Source of the DNA: Istiophorus platypterus
Taxonomy: Eukaryota > Chordata > Actinopteri > Istiophoriformes > Istiophoridae
Direction: 5' to 3'
NCBI GenBank assembly: GCA_016859345.1
Contig: CM029129.1
Span: forward strand, 296,501-360,500
DNA: 64,000 nucleotides
The position numbers and the translations under genes were made by a program. Of this stretch, positions 1 to 11,884 are shown in pieces; the first letter of the stretch is position 1, and every line of letters starts with the position of its first letter. The notes under the pieces were generated by a model that was not told the origin of the DNA, made no database searches, and saw only the letters and a program-made list of their open reading frames with translations.

Positions 1-243
1 TATCGCCATGTTAACTACACAGCTACAAGCCGGGTTTTAGTCCTGGGACTTGCCTCCAGATCCACCCAAACCATTCTCTGGGACATCGCTGTGGACGACA
101 TGCGGATTCTTCTGGACACCTGTGCGTCAAAACTGGACCCAAATCTGGAAGTAATGCCAGGGGCTGTTGCCTGTACGGTAAATGGGTTTACCGCTCGTCT
201 AAATGGTACGTTTTTCAACAAAACCCTAATTGGGTTTGAATAA
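1..243 (+). CDS. 3' end of an unrecognised protein-coding gene (partial)
   Basis: Frame 1 is open from the first base to a TAA at 241-243, giving about 80 residues with no start in the window. Codon use looks coding, with mixed third bases and several CpGs. The residues include a stretch reading LGLASRSTQTILWDI and end in TLIGFE. An AATAAA lies 45 bases after the stop, as expected for a short 3' UTR. I do not recognise the family. The WDI-type stretch is weakly reminiscent of a WD repeat, but that is not enough to name it. The minus strand also has an open frame here (15-341), which I read as antisense shadow. It could instead be a fragment of a transposon gene. Confidence 0.45.
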   Translation, partial: YRHVNYTATSRVLVLGLASRSTQTILWDIAVDDMRILLDTCASKLDPNLEVMPGAVACTVNGFTARLNGTFFNKTLIGFE

Positions 244-287
244 TAAGCTGCCTTGGTATAGGAGAAGACGAGCGGTCTCTTCCTGCA

Positions 288-293
288 AATAAA
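288..293 (+). other. Candidate polyadenylation signal
   Basis: AATAAA lies 45 bases after the TAA at 241-243. It supports the view that the upstream frame is the last exon of a plus-strand gene with a short 3' UTR. Confidence 0.45.
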
Positions 294-1509
294 TTTCCAT
301 GGGGCGAGGGCCCTTGCCGAAGTCCGCAAACACACCGGCATCCTGGGCCGACTTTCGATCTGAATTGTCGTAAAAATAATTTCGTCACATCATCCCCCAT
401 CGACATTATTGCTTTTAAATAGGTAAAACACAGCCACACGAGGTTGCGCTCCAGCAGCTATTTTGGAATCGACTTTTATTCTGACACACACAAATGAAAA
501 AATACTTTAGAGAAGGAGAAGGACAAAGATCGGATATGCAGGTGGTGAGTGAAGGATGAGTGATACAAACTAGTAAAGACTCTTTGACCACAGCTCTGGC
601 CATATAGTCTGGCCTTTAACTGGCTACCAAGAGTGGACAGCCTGTAAAATCACTGTGATCTGCAAACTTGTTTAGAAACTCATTCAGTGAGCTATGATAC
701 TTAATGAGATGTGGTCCTTCATGTAGCAGGTATGTAATGCAGGTATATAATGATAAAAAAAAACAATGTAGAATAATGATAATACTAACAAGTGCAATAG
801 AGCTAACAATAAGGCTTATAATAACCACACACAATATATATGTATATATATAATAATAATAATAATGATAATAATGACAATAACAACAATAATAATAATA
901 TAAATGAAGCACTGCTGATTGAGCAAGATCATGGGAGCAGTAAGTGGTTTGCAGTCACGAAGTGAGTGTATGGGCTTGTGCTAGTTTGTATCACTAAATG
1001 GTCTCAGCAGTGAGTGGATACAGCTTCTGTAAGCCCTGAGGGAAAACATATCAAGTAAATCCCTACTTGCGCCACTTAAAGGAAATTAACATTTGTCACA
1101 CAGTACTGAAGTGAGTTTGTAACACTATTCAGGGTTTTAATGCTCCAATTTATATGACAGTTAGTTTGGTAGCATTTAAAAGGCAAGTAGGCAGGAAAAG
1201 TTGAAGGCTTTGTAAGTGTCAGATGTTGAATTGTGAGCATATTGCCATTTCCTGTGGGCTATATATACCAGTGGAAACTTGATTCTTATCTAGCCTGCAA
1301 AAATAACATTAAAAAGTAGTTTTTCATTCATTTTGGTCCAGCAATAAGTACAATATATAACTATTATGTGACAGCAAAATATAAGCAATCACACTGCTGT
1401 TGTCTTTTATATTTTGAAATATAAAGGTTATTTATGCAACTTTGTAATAGCGACTAGTTTGTTAATAAAGATTATAGTGTCCTCTTACTAATATCTATCA
1501 ATATGTCTA
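294..1509. other. Unassigned intergenic DNA
   Basis: The first 180 bases are relatively CpG-rich. After that the DNA is AT-rich. A simple TAA/TAAT-rich tract lies at about 850-902. I see no gene or recognisable transposon. Confidence 0.5.
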
Positions 1510-2361
1510 CAGCGGCTTTCAAAAATATTCAGACCCCTTCACCTTTTGCCAAATTCCATTATGCTATAGATTTAATTTTGAATGGGAAAAAAGTGGCATT
1601 TTTGCACATGAATCTAAACTTGATAACCCATAATCAGAAAGTGAAAGTGTGTTTTAAGAAATTTTTGTAAATTTATTGAAAATCAAAAACTTAATACAGT
1701 ACTTGATACAGAACTTTGTAGAAGCCCCTGTAGCAGCAATTACAGCTTCAGTTATTCTTGCAAAGGTCTCAACAAGTTTAACGCACCTGACTTTGGGTAG
1801 TATATTCCATTATTCCTGGCAGGTCCTCTCTAGCTCCACTAGATCCAATGGGAAGTGTCGTTGAGCTGCAATCTTCAGATCTTGCTTCATATTTTCTGTG
1901 GGGGTATAAGTCTGGGCTTTGGCTAAGCTACTAAAGGATAGTCAAAGACAATAGTGAAGCCACTCCACTATTGTCTTGGCTGTATTCTCTGGGTCATTTG
2001 CATGCTGAAATGTGTATCGTCACCCTGGCCTTGGGTGGTGTGCACTATGAAAAAGGTTTTCTTCAAAGACTCTGTTCACCAGAATATGTGTTAGATGTCT
2101 CAACAGACCCATGAGTTATTTTCCTTCTACTCTCAGTATCCTTTAAGTGACATCTGGCAAACTCCAAGCAGACTGTCATATTACTTTCAATTGAGTGGAC
2201 TCAAAAATTACAAATTACAAATTGTCAAATTACACTACCATAAAGATCGAATTCATGGAGTGCTGCTGAGACCTCAGAGGACTTCTGCCCTCTGTTACAG
2301 GGACCATTGTTGGAGGTCTGTAGAGAGATTCTTGAAATGAATGGCTTTGTTTTGTCCTGAC
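1510..2361 (-). mobile_element. Tc1/mariner-like transposon remnant, transposase on minus strand
   Basis: It opens with the terminal motif AAAATATTCAGACCCCTTCA, typical of a common fish Tc1 lineage. It continues with degraded antisense transposase text, such as the stretches around 1715-1860 (GCAGCAATTACAGCTTCA) and 2158-2180 (CAAACTCCAAGCAGACTGTC). The distal part is missing, because the L2 tail begins directly at 2362. Frames are broken by many indels and the element is dead. A short AT-rich filler with a repeated ACAAATT motif lies at about 2205-2230. Confidence 0.75.
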
Positions 2362-5020
2362 ATTCAATTCAACTCAGTTCAGTTTTATTTATATTGCACC
2401 ATATCATAACAGATGTTATCTCAGGGCACTTTTCATGTACAGCAGGTCTAGAAGACCCCACATTTCCCCTATGAGAAAGCACTTTGCAACATAAGCAACA
2501 AAAAACTCCCTTTTAACAGGTAGAAATATTGAACAGTTCCCAGCCCATGGTGGGCGGCCATCTGCCTCCACCGGCTGGGTTGAGTGAGAAAGAGAGAGGG
2601 AGAGAGAGAGAAAAAGAGATGGGGGGGCAGGAGGGAGGGAGAGAGCATAGCATAATAATGGGACTAATGGTTATATATACTACAGTTATACTAACAGGGC
2701 TAATAATATTACTAATAGGAATAAATGAAATGGTAACAGTAGTAATCATAATGATTAAAGCAGTGGGTGTTGATCAGGCTCATGGGGCAGTAGGTGGATC
2801 TGCAGCCATGGATCCAGACTGCAGCATCAGAGGCAAAAAACCTGGAGAAAGCAACAGGAGGAAGAGGAGAGAGACGAGAAAGCACAAAACTGCGGGAGAG
2901 AGAGGAAGGACAGTTAGTAACAACCATTTTTGAGGTGTTAAGGCACATGGGCAGAGAGGAGGAGATGGTGGAAAGGGGAGGTTGGTGCATCATGGGAAGT
3001 ACCCCGGCAATCTAAACCTATAGCAGCATAGTGAGGGGATGGCTCAAGCTAATGCTGAGCCAGTTCTAACCATAAGCTATATCGAAAAGGAAGGATTTGA
3101 GCTGACTCTTAAAAGTGGAGAGGGTGTCTGCCTCCCGCACCCAAACTGGAAGATGGTTCCACAGCAGATGAACCTGATAACTGAAAGCTCATCCCCGCAT
3201 TCTGCCGGTGGAGACTCTGGGAACCAAGAGTAGGCCTGCATTCTGGGAGTGAATTGTTCTACTGGGATAATAAGGTACCATGAGCTCTTTAAGATAGGAT
3301 GGTGCCTGGCCATTAAGGGCTTTGTAGGTGAGGTGGAGGATTTTAAATTGTATTCTGGATTTCACAGGGAGCCAATACAGAGAAGCTAACATAGGAGAGA
3401 CAGATCTCTCTTTCCGGTTCTTGTCAATACTCTTGCAGCAGCATTCTGAATCAGCTGGAGAATATTTAATGTTTTATTGGGACAGCCTGATAATAGGGAG
3501 TTGCAATAATCGAGCCTAGCAGTAACAAAAGCATGTACTAGTTTTTCTGCATCATTTTGAAGAAAGGATGTGCCTGATTTTTGCTATATTACAAAGGTGA
3601 AAAAAGGCAGCTCTTGAAATTTGTTTTATGTAGGAGTTAAAGGACATGTCCTGATCGAAGACAACTCCAAGATTCCTCGCGGTGGTGCTAGAGACCAGAG
3701 CAATGCCATCTAGAGTAAGTATGTCATAAGATAATGTTTCTTAGGTGTTGCGGGCCAAGCAAAACAACTAAGTTCAATAGTAGGAAGTTCCAGGTCATCC
3801 AGATGCTAAGACATGCTTGAATTTAGATAACTGATTGGTTTCGTCGGGCTTCATTGATAGGTACAATTGGGTATCATCTGCATAACAATGGAAGTTTATG
3901 GAGTGTTACCTGATTATATTGCCTAAGGGAATCATATATATGGTGAATAGAACTGGTCCAAGCCCTGAACCTTGTGGAACTCCATGACTAACTTTTGAGT
4001 ACATGGATTCATTGTTAATGTGCACGAATTGAAATCGATCCGATAAGTAGGACTTAAACCAGCTAAGAGCAAGTCCTTTGATGCCAATAAAATGCTCAAG
4101 TCTCTGTAATAGGATTTGATGATCAATAGTGTCAAATGTGGCACTATCATCTAACAGAACAAGTACAAAGACAAGTCCTTTATCCGATGCGCAACAGTAG
4201 ATCATTCGCAACCTTCACCAGTGCTGTCTCTGTGCTATGATGCACTCTAAATCCTGACTGAAAATCCCTGAATTAACTATTATTATGTAAAAAGTTGCAC
4301 AACTGGTTGACGACAGCGTTCTCAAGGATCTTAAAGAGAAAGGGAAGGTTGGATATAGGTCTATATTTGGGTGAAACATCTGGATCGAGTGTAGGCTTTT
4401 TAAGAAGAGGTTTAATTACAGCTGTTTTAAAAGACTGTGGTACATAGCCTGATAATAAGGACAGATTGATTATGTCTAATAGAGAAGTGCTAAGAGTAGA
4501 ACTTCCTTAAGTAGCCTGGTTGGAGACAGGTTGACGGTTTAGATGAAGAGATCATTGAAGTTAGTTGGTGAGGGTTGATAGTAGACAAACTGTCTAGGTA
4601 TATATTGGGTTTTATGTCTGTTTTTGATGTTTCTAGGAAAAATTAGTGCCAGTTGAGGGCAGGAGGAGGTGAATTCTGTCTCTAATAGTTAGAATTTTAT
4701 CATTAAAGAAGCACATGAAATCGTTGCTACAGAGAGTTACAGGAATACATGGATCAATTGAGCATGATTCTTGGTCATCCTGGCCACGGTGCTGAAAAAA
4801 ACCTAGGGTTTTCCTCTATTAAAGATGAGTTATAGGCTGCTCTGGCATCGCTGAGGGCCTTCTTGTAAATTTTTTAGACTGTCATGCCAAGCTAAGCGGG
4901 AATTGTTCCAGATTAGTTGAGCGCCATATCCTTTCAAGTTTTCGTGTTGTTTGCTTTAATGTGCGGGTTTGGGAGTTAAACCATGGAGTTAACCTCCTTT
5001 ATTTTATTATCTCCTTTTTT
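2362..5020 (-). mobile_element. L2 LINE, left copy of an opposed pair
   Basis: Read on the minus strand, this is a 5'-truncated teleost L2. Reverse transcriptase text includes FDTIDHQILLQRLEHF and HGVPQGSGLGPVLFTIYM (about 3906-4211). The C-terminal part includes LNGQAPSYLKELMVPYY and STGRMRG (about 3189-3392). A 3' UTR follows, and the copy ends in the tail TTGAATTGAATG at 2362-2372. The YADD region and the strand after it are shortened: a stretch normally linking the catalytic box to the thumb is deleted. Frames carry stops, so it is inactive. The same internal deletion is present in the right copy at 7851-9679. Confidence 0.9.
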
Positions 5021-5279
5021 AACAGCTAACTCTAGCTAATCTGTGTGGCAATTGTTATAATTAACAATGGTAACAGTGTTAACAATGTTATATCTAACTA
5101 CAGTGTCAGTCACTACTACAATCTGCTCATATTCTGGATGTTAAATCTTTGAATCTACATCGTAGTAAATAGGTTTACAAAATGTGAATTTCTACATGTC
5201 TACAATTAATGTCTATAATTTCTGTAAATAATGGGGTATCCTATTTGCTTATTCAGCAGCCTGATTTCCTCTTTTCTCA
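5021..5279. other. Non-repeat spacer between opposed L2 copies
   Basis: About 260 AT-rich bases separate the 5' ends of the two L2 copies. It contains AACAATG/AACAGTG repeats (5065-5095). I see no gene or L2 similarity in it, so it marks the centre of the inverted arrangement. Confidence 0.5.
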
Positions 5280-5975
5280 TCTTTCCCTCACATCTCCCAA
5301 ATTGATCAGTTTGTTGATATTGCTTCAGGCTCAATGAGAACAACACTCAACTCTATTGCCCCACAAAAAAAAGAAGATAATAAAATAAAGGAGGTTAACT
5401 CCATGGTTTAACTCCCAAACCTGTACATTAAGCAAACAACACGAAAACTTGAAAGGATATGGCGCTCAACTAAACTGGAACAATTCCCGCTTAGCTTGGC
5501 ATGACAGTCTAAAAATTAACAAGAAGGCCCTCAGCAATGCCAGAGCAGCCTATTACACATCTTTAATAGAGGAAAACAAAAACAAGCCTAGATTTCTTTT
5601 CAACACTGTAGCCAGGCTGACTTAGAGTCATAGCTCGATTGATCCATGTATTCCTGTAACTCTCTGTAGCAACGATTTTATGTGCTTCTTAAATGATAAA
5701 ATTCTAACTATTAGAGACGGAATTCACCTCCTCCTGCCCTCAACTGGCACTAATTTTTCCTAAATCATAGAAACATTAAAAACAGACATATACCCAAATA
5801 TAGACCTATATCCAACCTTCCCTTTCTCTTTAAGATCCTTGAAAAAGTTGTTGCCAACCAGTTGTGCAACTTTTTACATAATAATAGTTTATTCAGGGAT
5901 TTTCAGTCAGGATTTAGAGGCATCATAGCACAGAGACAGCACTGGTGAAGGTTGCGAATGATCTACTGTTGTGCT
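5280..5975 (+). mobile_element. L2 LINE, right copy, 5' segment
   Basis: The plus-strand L2 sequence starts at about 5285 with CAAATTGATCAGTTTGTTGA, the same text as at 63589 in the terminal L2. It runs through the linker between endonuclease and reverse transcriptase. It mirrors 4190-5020 but lacks about 210 bases near 5770-5800 that the left copy keeps. It is also visibly more diverged from the left copy than the outer segments are. It stops abruptly at about 5975, where an unrelated insertion begins. Confidence 0.85.
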
Positions 5976-6087
5976 TCAGAGCCTAATACAGGATTTGGTT
6001 ATTGGCAATAATTAATGATTATTATCAAAATAATCATTAATAATTATCAAGATTCGGATGGATCGGCTTAATCAGGATTACTAATAA

Positions 6088-6330
6088 TGGGGCACCACTG
6101 GGAAAACCCAGATTAATAACCGTAATTCAGATGCAACCTCACATAAGGCACCATTTGTTGTGCAGTGCAGGAGCAAGATCTGGCTTTTAGTGATAATTAC
6201 TGATTATCAAGGATAATCACTGGTAATTATTAAACTTAACAGAATCCGATTAATTTAGACCATCAATAACGGGGCACCACCGGGAAAACCCGGACCAATA
6301 ACCAAATATTGGATGCAGTCTCAAAAGGGG
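6088..6330 (+). repeat. Two diverged direct repeats inside the insertion
   Basis: GGGGCACCACTGGGAAAACC at 6088 recurs as GGGGCACCACCGGGAAAACC at 6271, a period of about 183 bases. Each is preceded by an ATTATCA-rich tract and followed by AATAACC and GATGCA.CTCA. The whole unit is therefore duplicated, covering about 5990-6160 and 6180-6330. Confidence 0.75.
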
Positions 6331-6529
6331 TGTTCAGAAATGCCAATATTTAGGAAATATTGATAACTCTAGAGTGAATAAGAAGGAGTGGAGGTCGGCA
6401 CTGACTCCGTCAACCAGCTTGTTATTATCATCAGTAATATCATTTCCAATTAACATCACTTTAATATAATAAATCTTATCATGCACTATTACTATTTACT
6501 ACCAACTACAGATCGTGAAATAAGTATTG

Positions 6530-6531
<2 letters not shown>

Positions 6532-6585
<54 letters not shown>
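6532..6585. repeat. (TG)n microsatellite
   Basis: About 27 uninterrupted TG units, followed by shorter TG runs to about 6650. Long frames here encode only CV or TH dipeptides and are not genes. Confidence 0.97.
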
Positions 6586-7850
6586 ATGGGAGTATATGTG
6601 TGGTTGGGTGTGTGTGTGTGGGAGCGTGTACGAGGGTCTATATGTGTGCGCGCCTGAAGGGAGGCGGACCAGATGGCGGATGTTTCTCATTACAGCCACG
6701 TCACCCAAGGGTCGGCCAGAAGGAAGTCTGTCAAGAGGCTCGCCGTTACCACATGACTTAACAAAGGGGGAGGTTCGAACTTCCCTGCGCTCGGGTGTTC
6801 AAATAAGAATGTGTGCGTTAGTAGAAGAAGAGGTAGACAAGTTCGAAACAGGACGTTCTGACAATTGCGATTGAGGGACAGTACTTATCTGTATCACATA
6901 GACTTTACTCGACTCAGATGATGAGCGTCGCAAGACTGGGCCTTTAACCGACACAGAAAGTACTGGTCTCGATCGTGATGCAGAGCAGGACAGAATTTAT
7001 CCGCTGCAGACGGATAAATTATAATTCATTCAAGTGTGTTCACTAATGAATTAAATAACAGCAACAACCAATATCGTCACAAACATTCAAACAGCTTATT
7101 ACACTCTAATTGCTAATGTCTGGCCAGAGCTATAAGCCTCTTAATCTTTGCAAATCCAGCGGTGTGATGGTTCGTTCGTCCTCGGTGTTCCTGTGCAGGC
7201 GAGGAGGCGTTGGTTAGCGGCTATCAGCAGCTAATGTATCTTTTCGGCAAGATGACCAGTCTTCGGCAAGGCGACGTAATTCTGGCTCACGTCGGACAAT
7301 TAGTTCGTCGACTTGGAAAGAAGCGAGATCCGTGTTCCTTCATCTTCTTCTTGAAACGGGTAGGAGTCGTTAACTACCAGGTTTCGCTAACTACCAGGTT
7401 TCCCATCCGCAGGCATCCGCGGGCATCCAGGCGAGAGAGTCGATCCGTGGTCCCGAACCGGGATAAACTTTGTTTATTCGACGCGCAGGAGGAGAGCGGA
7501 GATCAGCTTGGTCAGCGAGGGAAATCCGTGGGCCTGGTCGTTAGTTGATATACAAGCCAGAAGCAATAATTGTTGGCACTTCTATGGGCGAGGCGTTCGC
7601 TGGTCGTGGTGAAGGTCCAAGCCAGAAGCAATGAGTTTCAGGAGTTTCTGCGTTAATATAACTTTGGGTGACATCACGATTTGGGGTTGACTGTCACGGA
7701 TTTAACCCAATGGGAGTCGTGGATTTTTAGGGGAGCCCCACTGTTCGGCAGGCGCTGCGCCCGTTGGAGGTCGCCCATATGGTCAGTTATCCAACCACGG
7801 ACCGTGTGGTGGGGGTTGCTCCACTGAGTTTTTTGTCTCCCTTGGTTATC

Positions 7851-9679
7851 GACACTATTGACCATCAAATTAGGATTTGATGTTCAATAGTCAATAGTCA
7901 ATAGTCAATAGGTCAATAGTCTCTGTAATAGGTTACAGAGACTGGAGCATTTTATTGGCATCAAAGGACTTGCTCTTAGCTGGTTTAAGTCCTACTTATC
8001 GGATCGATTTCAATTCGTGCACATTAACAATGAATCCTCCATATATTCAAAAGTTAGTCATGGAGTTCCACAAGGTTCAGGGCTTGGACCAGTTCTATTC
8101 ACCATATATATGATTCCCTTAGGCAATATAATCAGGAAACACTCCATAAACTTCCATTGTTATGCAGATGATACCCAATTGTACCTATCAATGAAGCCCG
8201 ACGAAACCAATCAGTTATCTAAATTCAAGCATGTCTTAGCATCTGGATGACCTGGAACTTCCTACTATTGAACTTAGTTGTTTTGCTTGGCCCGCAACAC
8301 CTAAGAAACATTATCTTATGACATACTTACTCTAGATGGCATTGCTCTGGTCTCTAGCACCACCGCGAGGAATCTTGGAGTTGTCTTCGATCAGGACATG
8401 TCCTTTAACTCCTACATAAAACAAATTTCAAGAGCTGCCTTTTTTCACCTTTGTAATATAGCAAAAATCAGGCACATCCTTTCTTCAAAATGATGCAGAA
8501 AAACTAGTACATGCTTTTGTTACTGCTAGGCTCGATTATTGCAACTCCCTATTATCAGGCTGTCCCAATAAAACATTAAATATTCTCCAGCTGATTCAGA
8601 ATGCTGCTGCAAGAGTATTGACAAGAACCGGAAAGAGAGATCTGTCTCTCCTATGTTAGCTTCTCTGTATTGGCTCCCTGTGAAATCCAGAATACAATTT
8701 AAAATCCTCCACCTCACCTACAAAGCCCTTAATGGCCAGGCACCATCCTATCTTAAAGAGCTCATGGTACCTTATTATCCCAGTAGAACAATTCACTCCC
8801 AGAATGCAGGCCTACTCTTGGTTCCCAGAGTCTCCACCGGCAGAATGCGGGGATGAGCTTTCAGTTATCAGGTTCCTCTACTGTGGAACCATCTTCCAAT
8901 TTGGGTGCGGGAGGCAGACACCCTCTCCACTTTTAAGAGTCAGCTCAAATCCTTCCTTTTCGATATAGCTTATGGTTAGAACTGGCTAAGCATTAGCTTG
9001 AGCCATCCCCTTACTATGCTGATATAGGTTTAGATTGCCGGGGTACTTCCCATGATGCACCAACCTCCCCTTTCCACCATCTCCTTCTCTCTGCCCATGT
9101 GCCTTAACACCTCAAAAATGGTTGTTACTAACTGTCCTTCCTCTCTCTCCCGCAGTTTTGTGCTTTCTCGTCTCTTTCTTTTTCCTCCTGTTGCTTTCTC
9201 CAGGTTTTTTGCCTCTGATGCTGCAGTCTGGATCCATGGCTGCAGATCCACCTACTGCCCCATGAGCCTGATCAACACCCACTGCTTTAATCATTATGAT
9301 TACTACTGTTACCATTTCATTTATTCCTATTAGTAATATTATTAGCCCTGTTAGTATAACTGTAGTATATATAACCATTAGTCCCATTATTATGCTATGC
9401 TCTCTCCCTCCCTCCTGCCCCCCCATCTCTTTTTCTCTCTCTCTCCCTCTCTCTTTCTCACTCAACCCAGCCGGTGGAGGCAGATGGCCGCCCACCATGG
9501 GCCGGGATCTGTTCAATATTTCTACCTGTTAAAAGGGAGTTTTTTGTTGCTGCTGTTGCAAAGTGCTTTCTCATGGAAATGTAGGGTCTTCTAGACCTGC
9601 TGTACATGAAAAGTGCCCTGAGATAACATCTGTTATGATATGGTGCTATATAAATAAAGTTGAATTGAATTGAATTGAA
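7851..9679 (+). mobile_element. L2 LINE, right copy, 3' segment with tail
   Basis: Reverse transcriptase text resumes after a scrambled junction (7851-7950). The sequence has HGVPQGSGLGPVLFTIYM, then the catalytic box in YADDTQLYLSMKP (8161-8200), then the thumb and C-terminal part (LNGQAPSYLKELMVPYY, 8653-8856). A 3' UTR ends in repeated TTGAA at 9661-9679. From about 7960 outward it mirrors 2366-4130 with only scattered base changes. Between 8526-9532 and 2513-3519 every matching frame boundary sums to 12045, so no net indel separates the copies there. Stops and the shared internal deletion make it inactive. Confidence 0.92.
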
Positions 9680-11884
9680 AGTCTTTCAGCTGCTATCATC
9701 AGCTAAGGTTAGCACTAAACAGATAGCTTGGCAAGTAAGGTTCATTAGCAATTCACATTAACTGTGAGATTAATTGGGAGGCTAATTTTTTCCCTTTCTC
9801 TGGTCAAAACACCTAGAAAAAATGTACTGACTTTTGGGGATCTTTGTACACAGTATACTTAACTCAAACTGCGTGTAAAGTGCATTCAAATTTGAAAGGA
9901 CCATGAAAATAAACATTTACTTCCTGAAAAATCGGGATACCAGAATCTTTGGAGGGTCTCTGAGTACATCTAACCAAAGCACATGCCATAATACATTGAA
10001 GTGTGGGGAACCTAAAACTTATTAAAACAAGTTAACAGACATAACAGTCTGTGGAAAATGTCCAATCAACTGACAAGTATAGAGAAAAAAAACAATATGA
10101 ACGAATTAAAACAATTTATACGACTCAAGTTTACCAATGAATGACCCTCCAGGCCTCATCCAAACAGGTTCAGACTGACTTCAGACCAGGCATGTTAGTT
10201 AAATCAGGCATTCGCTCAAACAAACCTCTATTTAAGGCCTAATATCTAATTCATTGTGCAATTATTTTTAGAAGGACAACCAGAACACTGATCAGAAGGA
10301 GTGAATTATAGCTCATGACACCATAATGACTTGTGGAAAAATGTACTGATTTAGAATTACTTGAGAGAATTTGATGCTTTTTGAATGGCAGTCTGTTGGA
10401 GAGAGAGATTCTTTTGGAGCCAGCCAGTAACAGCCCTAAGTGGTATTGCAGTTTAAGGCCTTTCTGTGTTGGCTTCACCCCTCCAATCCAAAGTCTACGT
10501 CCATTTTTGTATATAAGATCTATGATGAAAACTCACAATCTTCATAATGAATGATCAGCATCTGAAGGATTTTCTGACTGTATTTGAGGTGGATCTGGTC
10601 AAACTGTTGAGAGTAGTACATCAGTGTATAGGAAATGTCATTTCCTGCCAACAGCAATATCTGCTAGCAATATGTGCTAAATATTAGCAGTAAATTTCAA
10701 CAGTAAATTATTCAGTAACAACAGGCTTCAATAGTAAATTACACATATGCAACAATTAAAAAACAGTTCTCAACTGTCCCTTCAGTTTATGAATTAAAGC
10801 AGTAATTTTTTCTCTTCTCTTCCTGTTTTCTCCTTTCCTCATAAGTTTGCTTAACAAGCAGCCTAACCTAATTCCCTCTCTTGCAATTTGCCCAGGCAAC
10901 CCCTGCCTCCTCCAGGTGGAACCTGCTCAACTGACTTCGATCTCCTCATAGGCAGCACATGTTGTTTTGGTCATTACATGGACTGAGATGCATGCAAGAT
11001 AAGGCACGATCCCTGCCTTATTCAGAGAGGGACCAGGTTCATTGGTCCCTACCCCAGCAGAGGAACTATTAATTCTCATTAATTCTATTCTGTTAAAAAA
11101 GCCAGGGCTCTTTTTATATAATTCGATGGTGAATATGTTAGTACAAATACTTATAGATGTGTTTCCATATTTTCCTACTATAGCCTACCTTCTAAAGTCT
11201 GTCTTATTTGACAAAACAAGGCTTTCCCATGGAAGTGTCCACAGTGTACACATTTTGCAGAAAAAGAAGAACTTTTCCTCACCCCACAGGAACAGGGGGC
11301 TCCTGCTTGGATCATGAAGATCATTAAACATAAGTCATTCAGGGGAATATTAGTACTGTACTGAGCCCTGGTGTTGCTAAGTCTACTTCTTCCAGGGTTA
11401 CATCCAAATATAAAATGATTGAACAAACTACGTGGATAAGGATCAAGGAATATAGACAAAGGATTGAGCAAAAATTTGCACTCCCGTCAACTATATCATG
11501 ATTTCTTGGAAGTATTTGCTAGCTTCCATTTTACAAATGAACAGATGTAAATGAATTAAGGGCAAAAACCATCTAAAATGTCTTCCCATAAGGGGTGATG
11601 TAGGTTTTCCTAATAATGCCAAATAATTCACATCGTAGGTCCCCATTTCTTACGAATACGTTGAAGGTTTCTTATAGACACAATGGGTATCAATAAGGCA
11701 AACCTAATACAATTTCTGAGTCCCATTTGGATTTTTATCAAAAACATAAATTGAAATGAGGTTAATGTAAGTAGATTTATCAACTCTCTCATATTGATGG
11801 GCATTAGATTATGCAATTCAGTGAATGGGTCGTTTCTGTTGTTGGAGGCCATTATCCTCTTGATTACTATTGTAGTATCTGACA
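9680..11884. other. Unassigned intergenic DNA
   Basis: AT-rich sequence with no recognisable exon or transposon. The open frames at 10251-10478, 11042-11317 and 11178-11471 are short, lack splice or homology support and look random. Confidence 0.5.

Larger units (their letters stand above)
5976..7850. mobile_element. Unclassified 1.9-kb insertion splitting the right L2
   Basis: This block interrupts L2 between text matching about 4190 and about 4135 of the left copy. Roughly 60 L2 bases are missing at the site. The first third is AT-rich with a tandem repeat. The middle has a (TG)n tract. The rest (6640-7850) is much richer in CpG and G+C than the flanks. Small direct repeats include CTAACTACCAGGTTTC (7370-7402) and AAGCCAGAAGCAAT (7554 and 7620). 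No long coding frame is credible. It could be a long terminal repeat or a non-autonomous element, but I found no clear TG...CA ends or target duplication. Confidence 0.5.

Noticed and set aside
15..341. Minus-strand 108-residue frame
   Set aside because: It is antisense to the better-supported plus-strand frame that ends at 243 and has a poly(A) signal.
6768..6790. GGTTCGAAC resembling a tRNA T-arm or B box
   Set aside because: A 5-bp stem with a 7-base loop can be drawn, but no A box, anticodon arm or acceptor stem lies upstream.
6527..6874. 115-residue open frame over the TG tract
   Set aside because: It begins with a CV dipeptide run from the microsatellite, and the remainder lies in the unclassified insertion with no homology support.
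2362..9679. Twin priming as the cause of the opposed L2 copies
   Set aside because: Twin priming inverts the 5' part of one copy. Here both copies have complete 3' ends with TTGAA tails at the outer edges.
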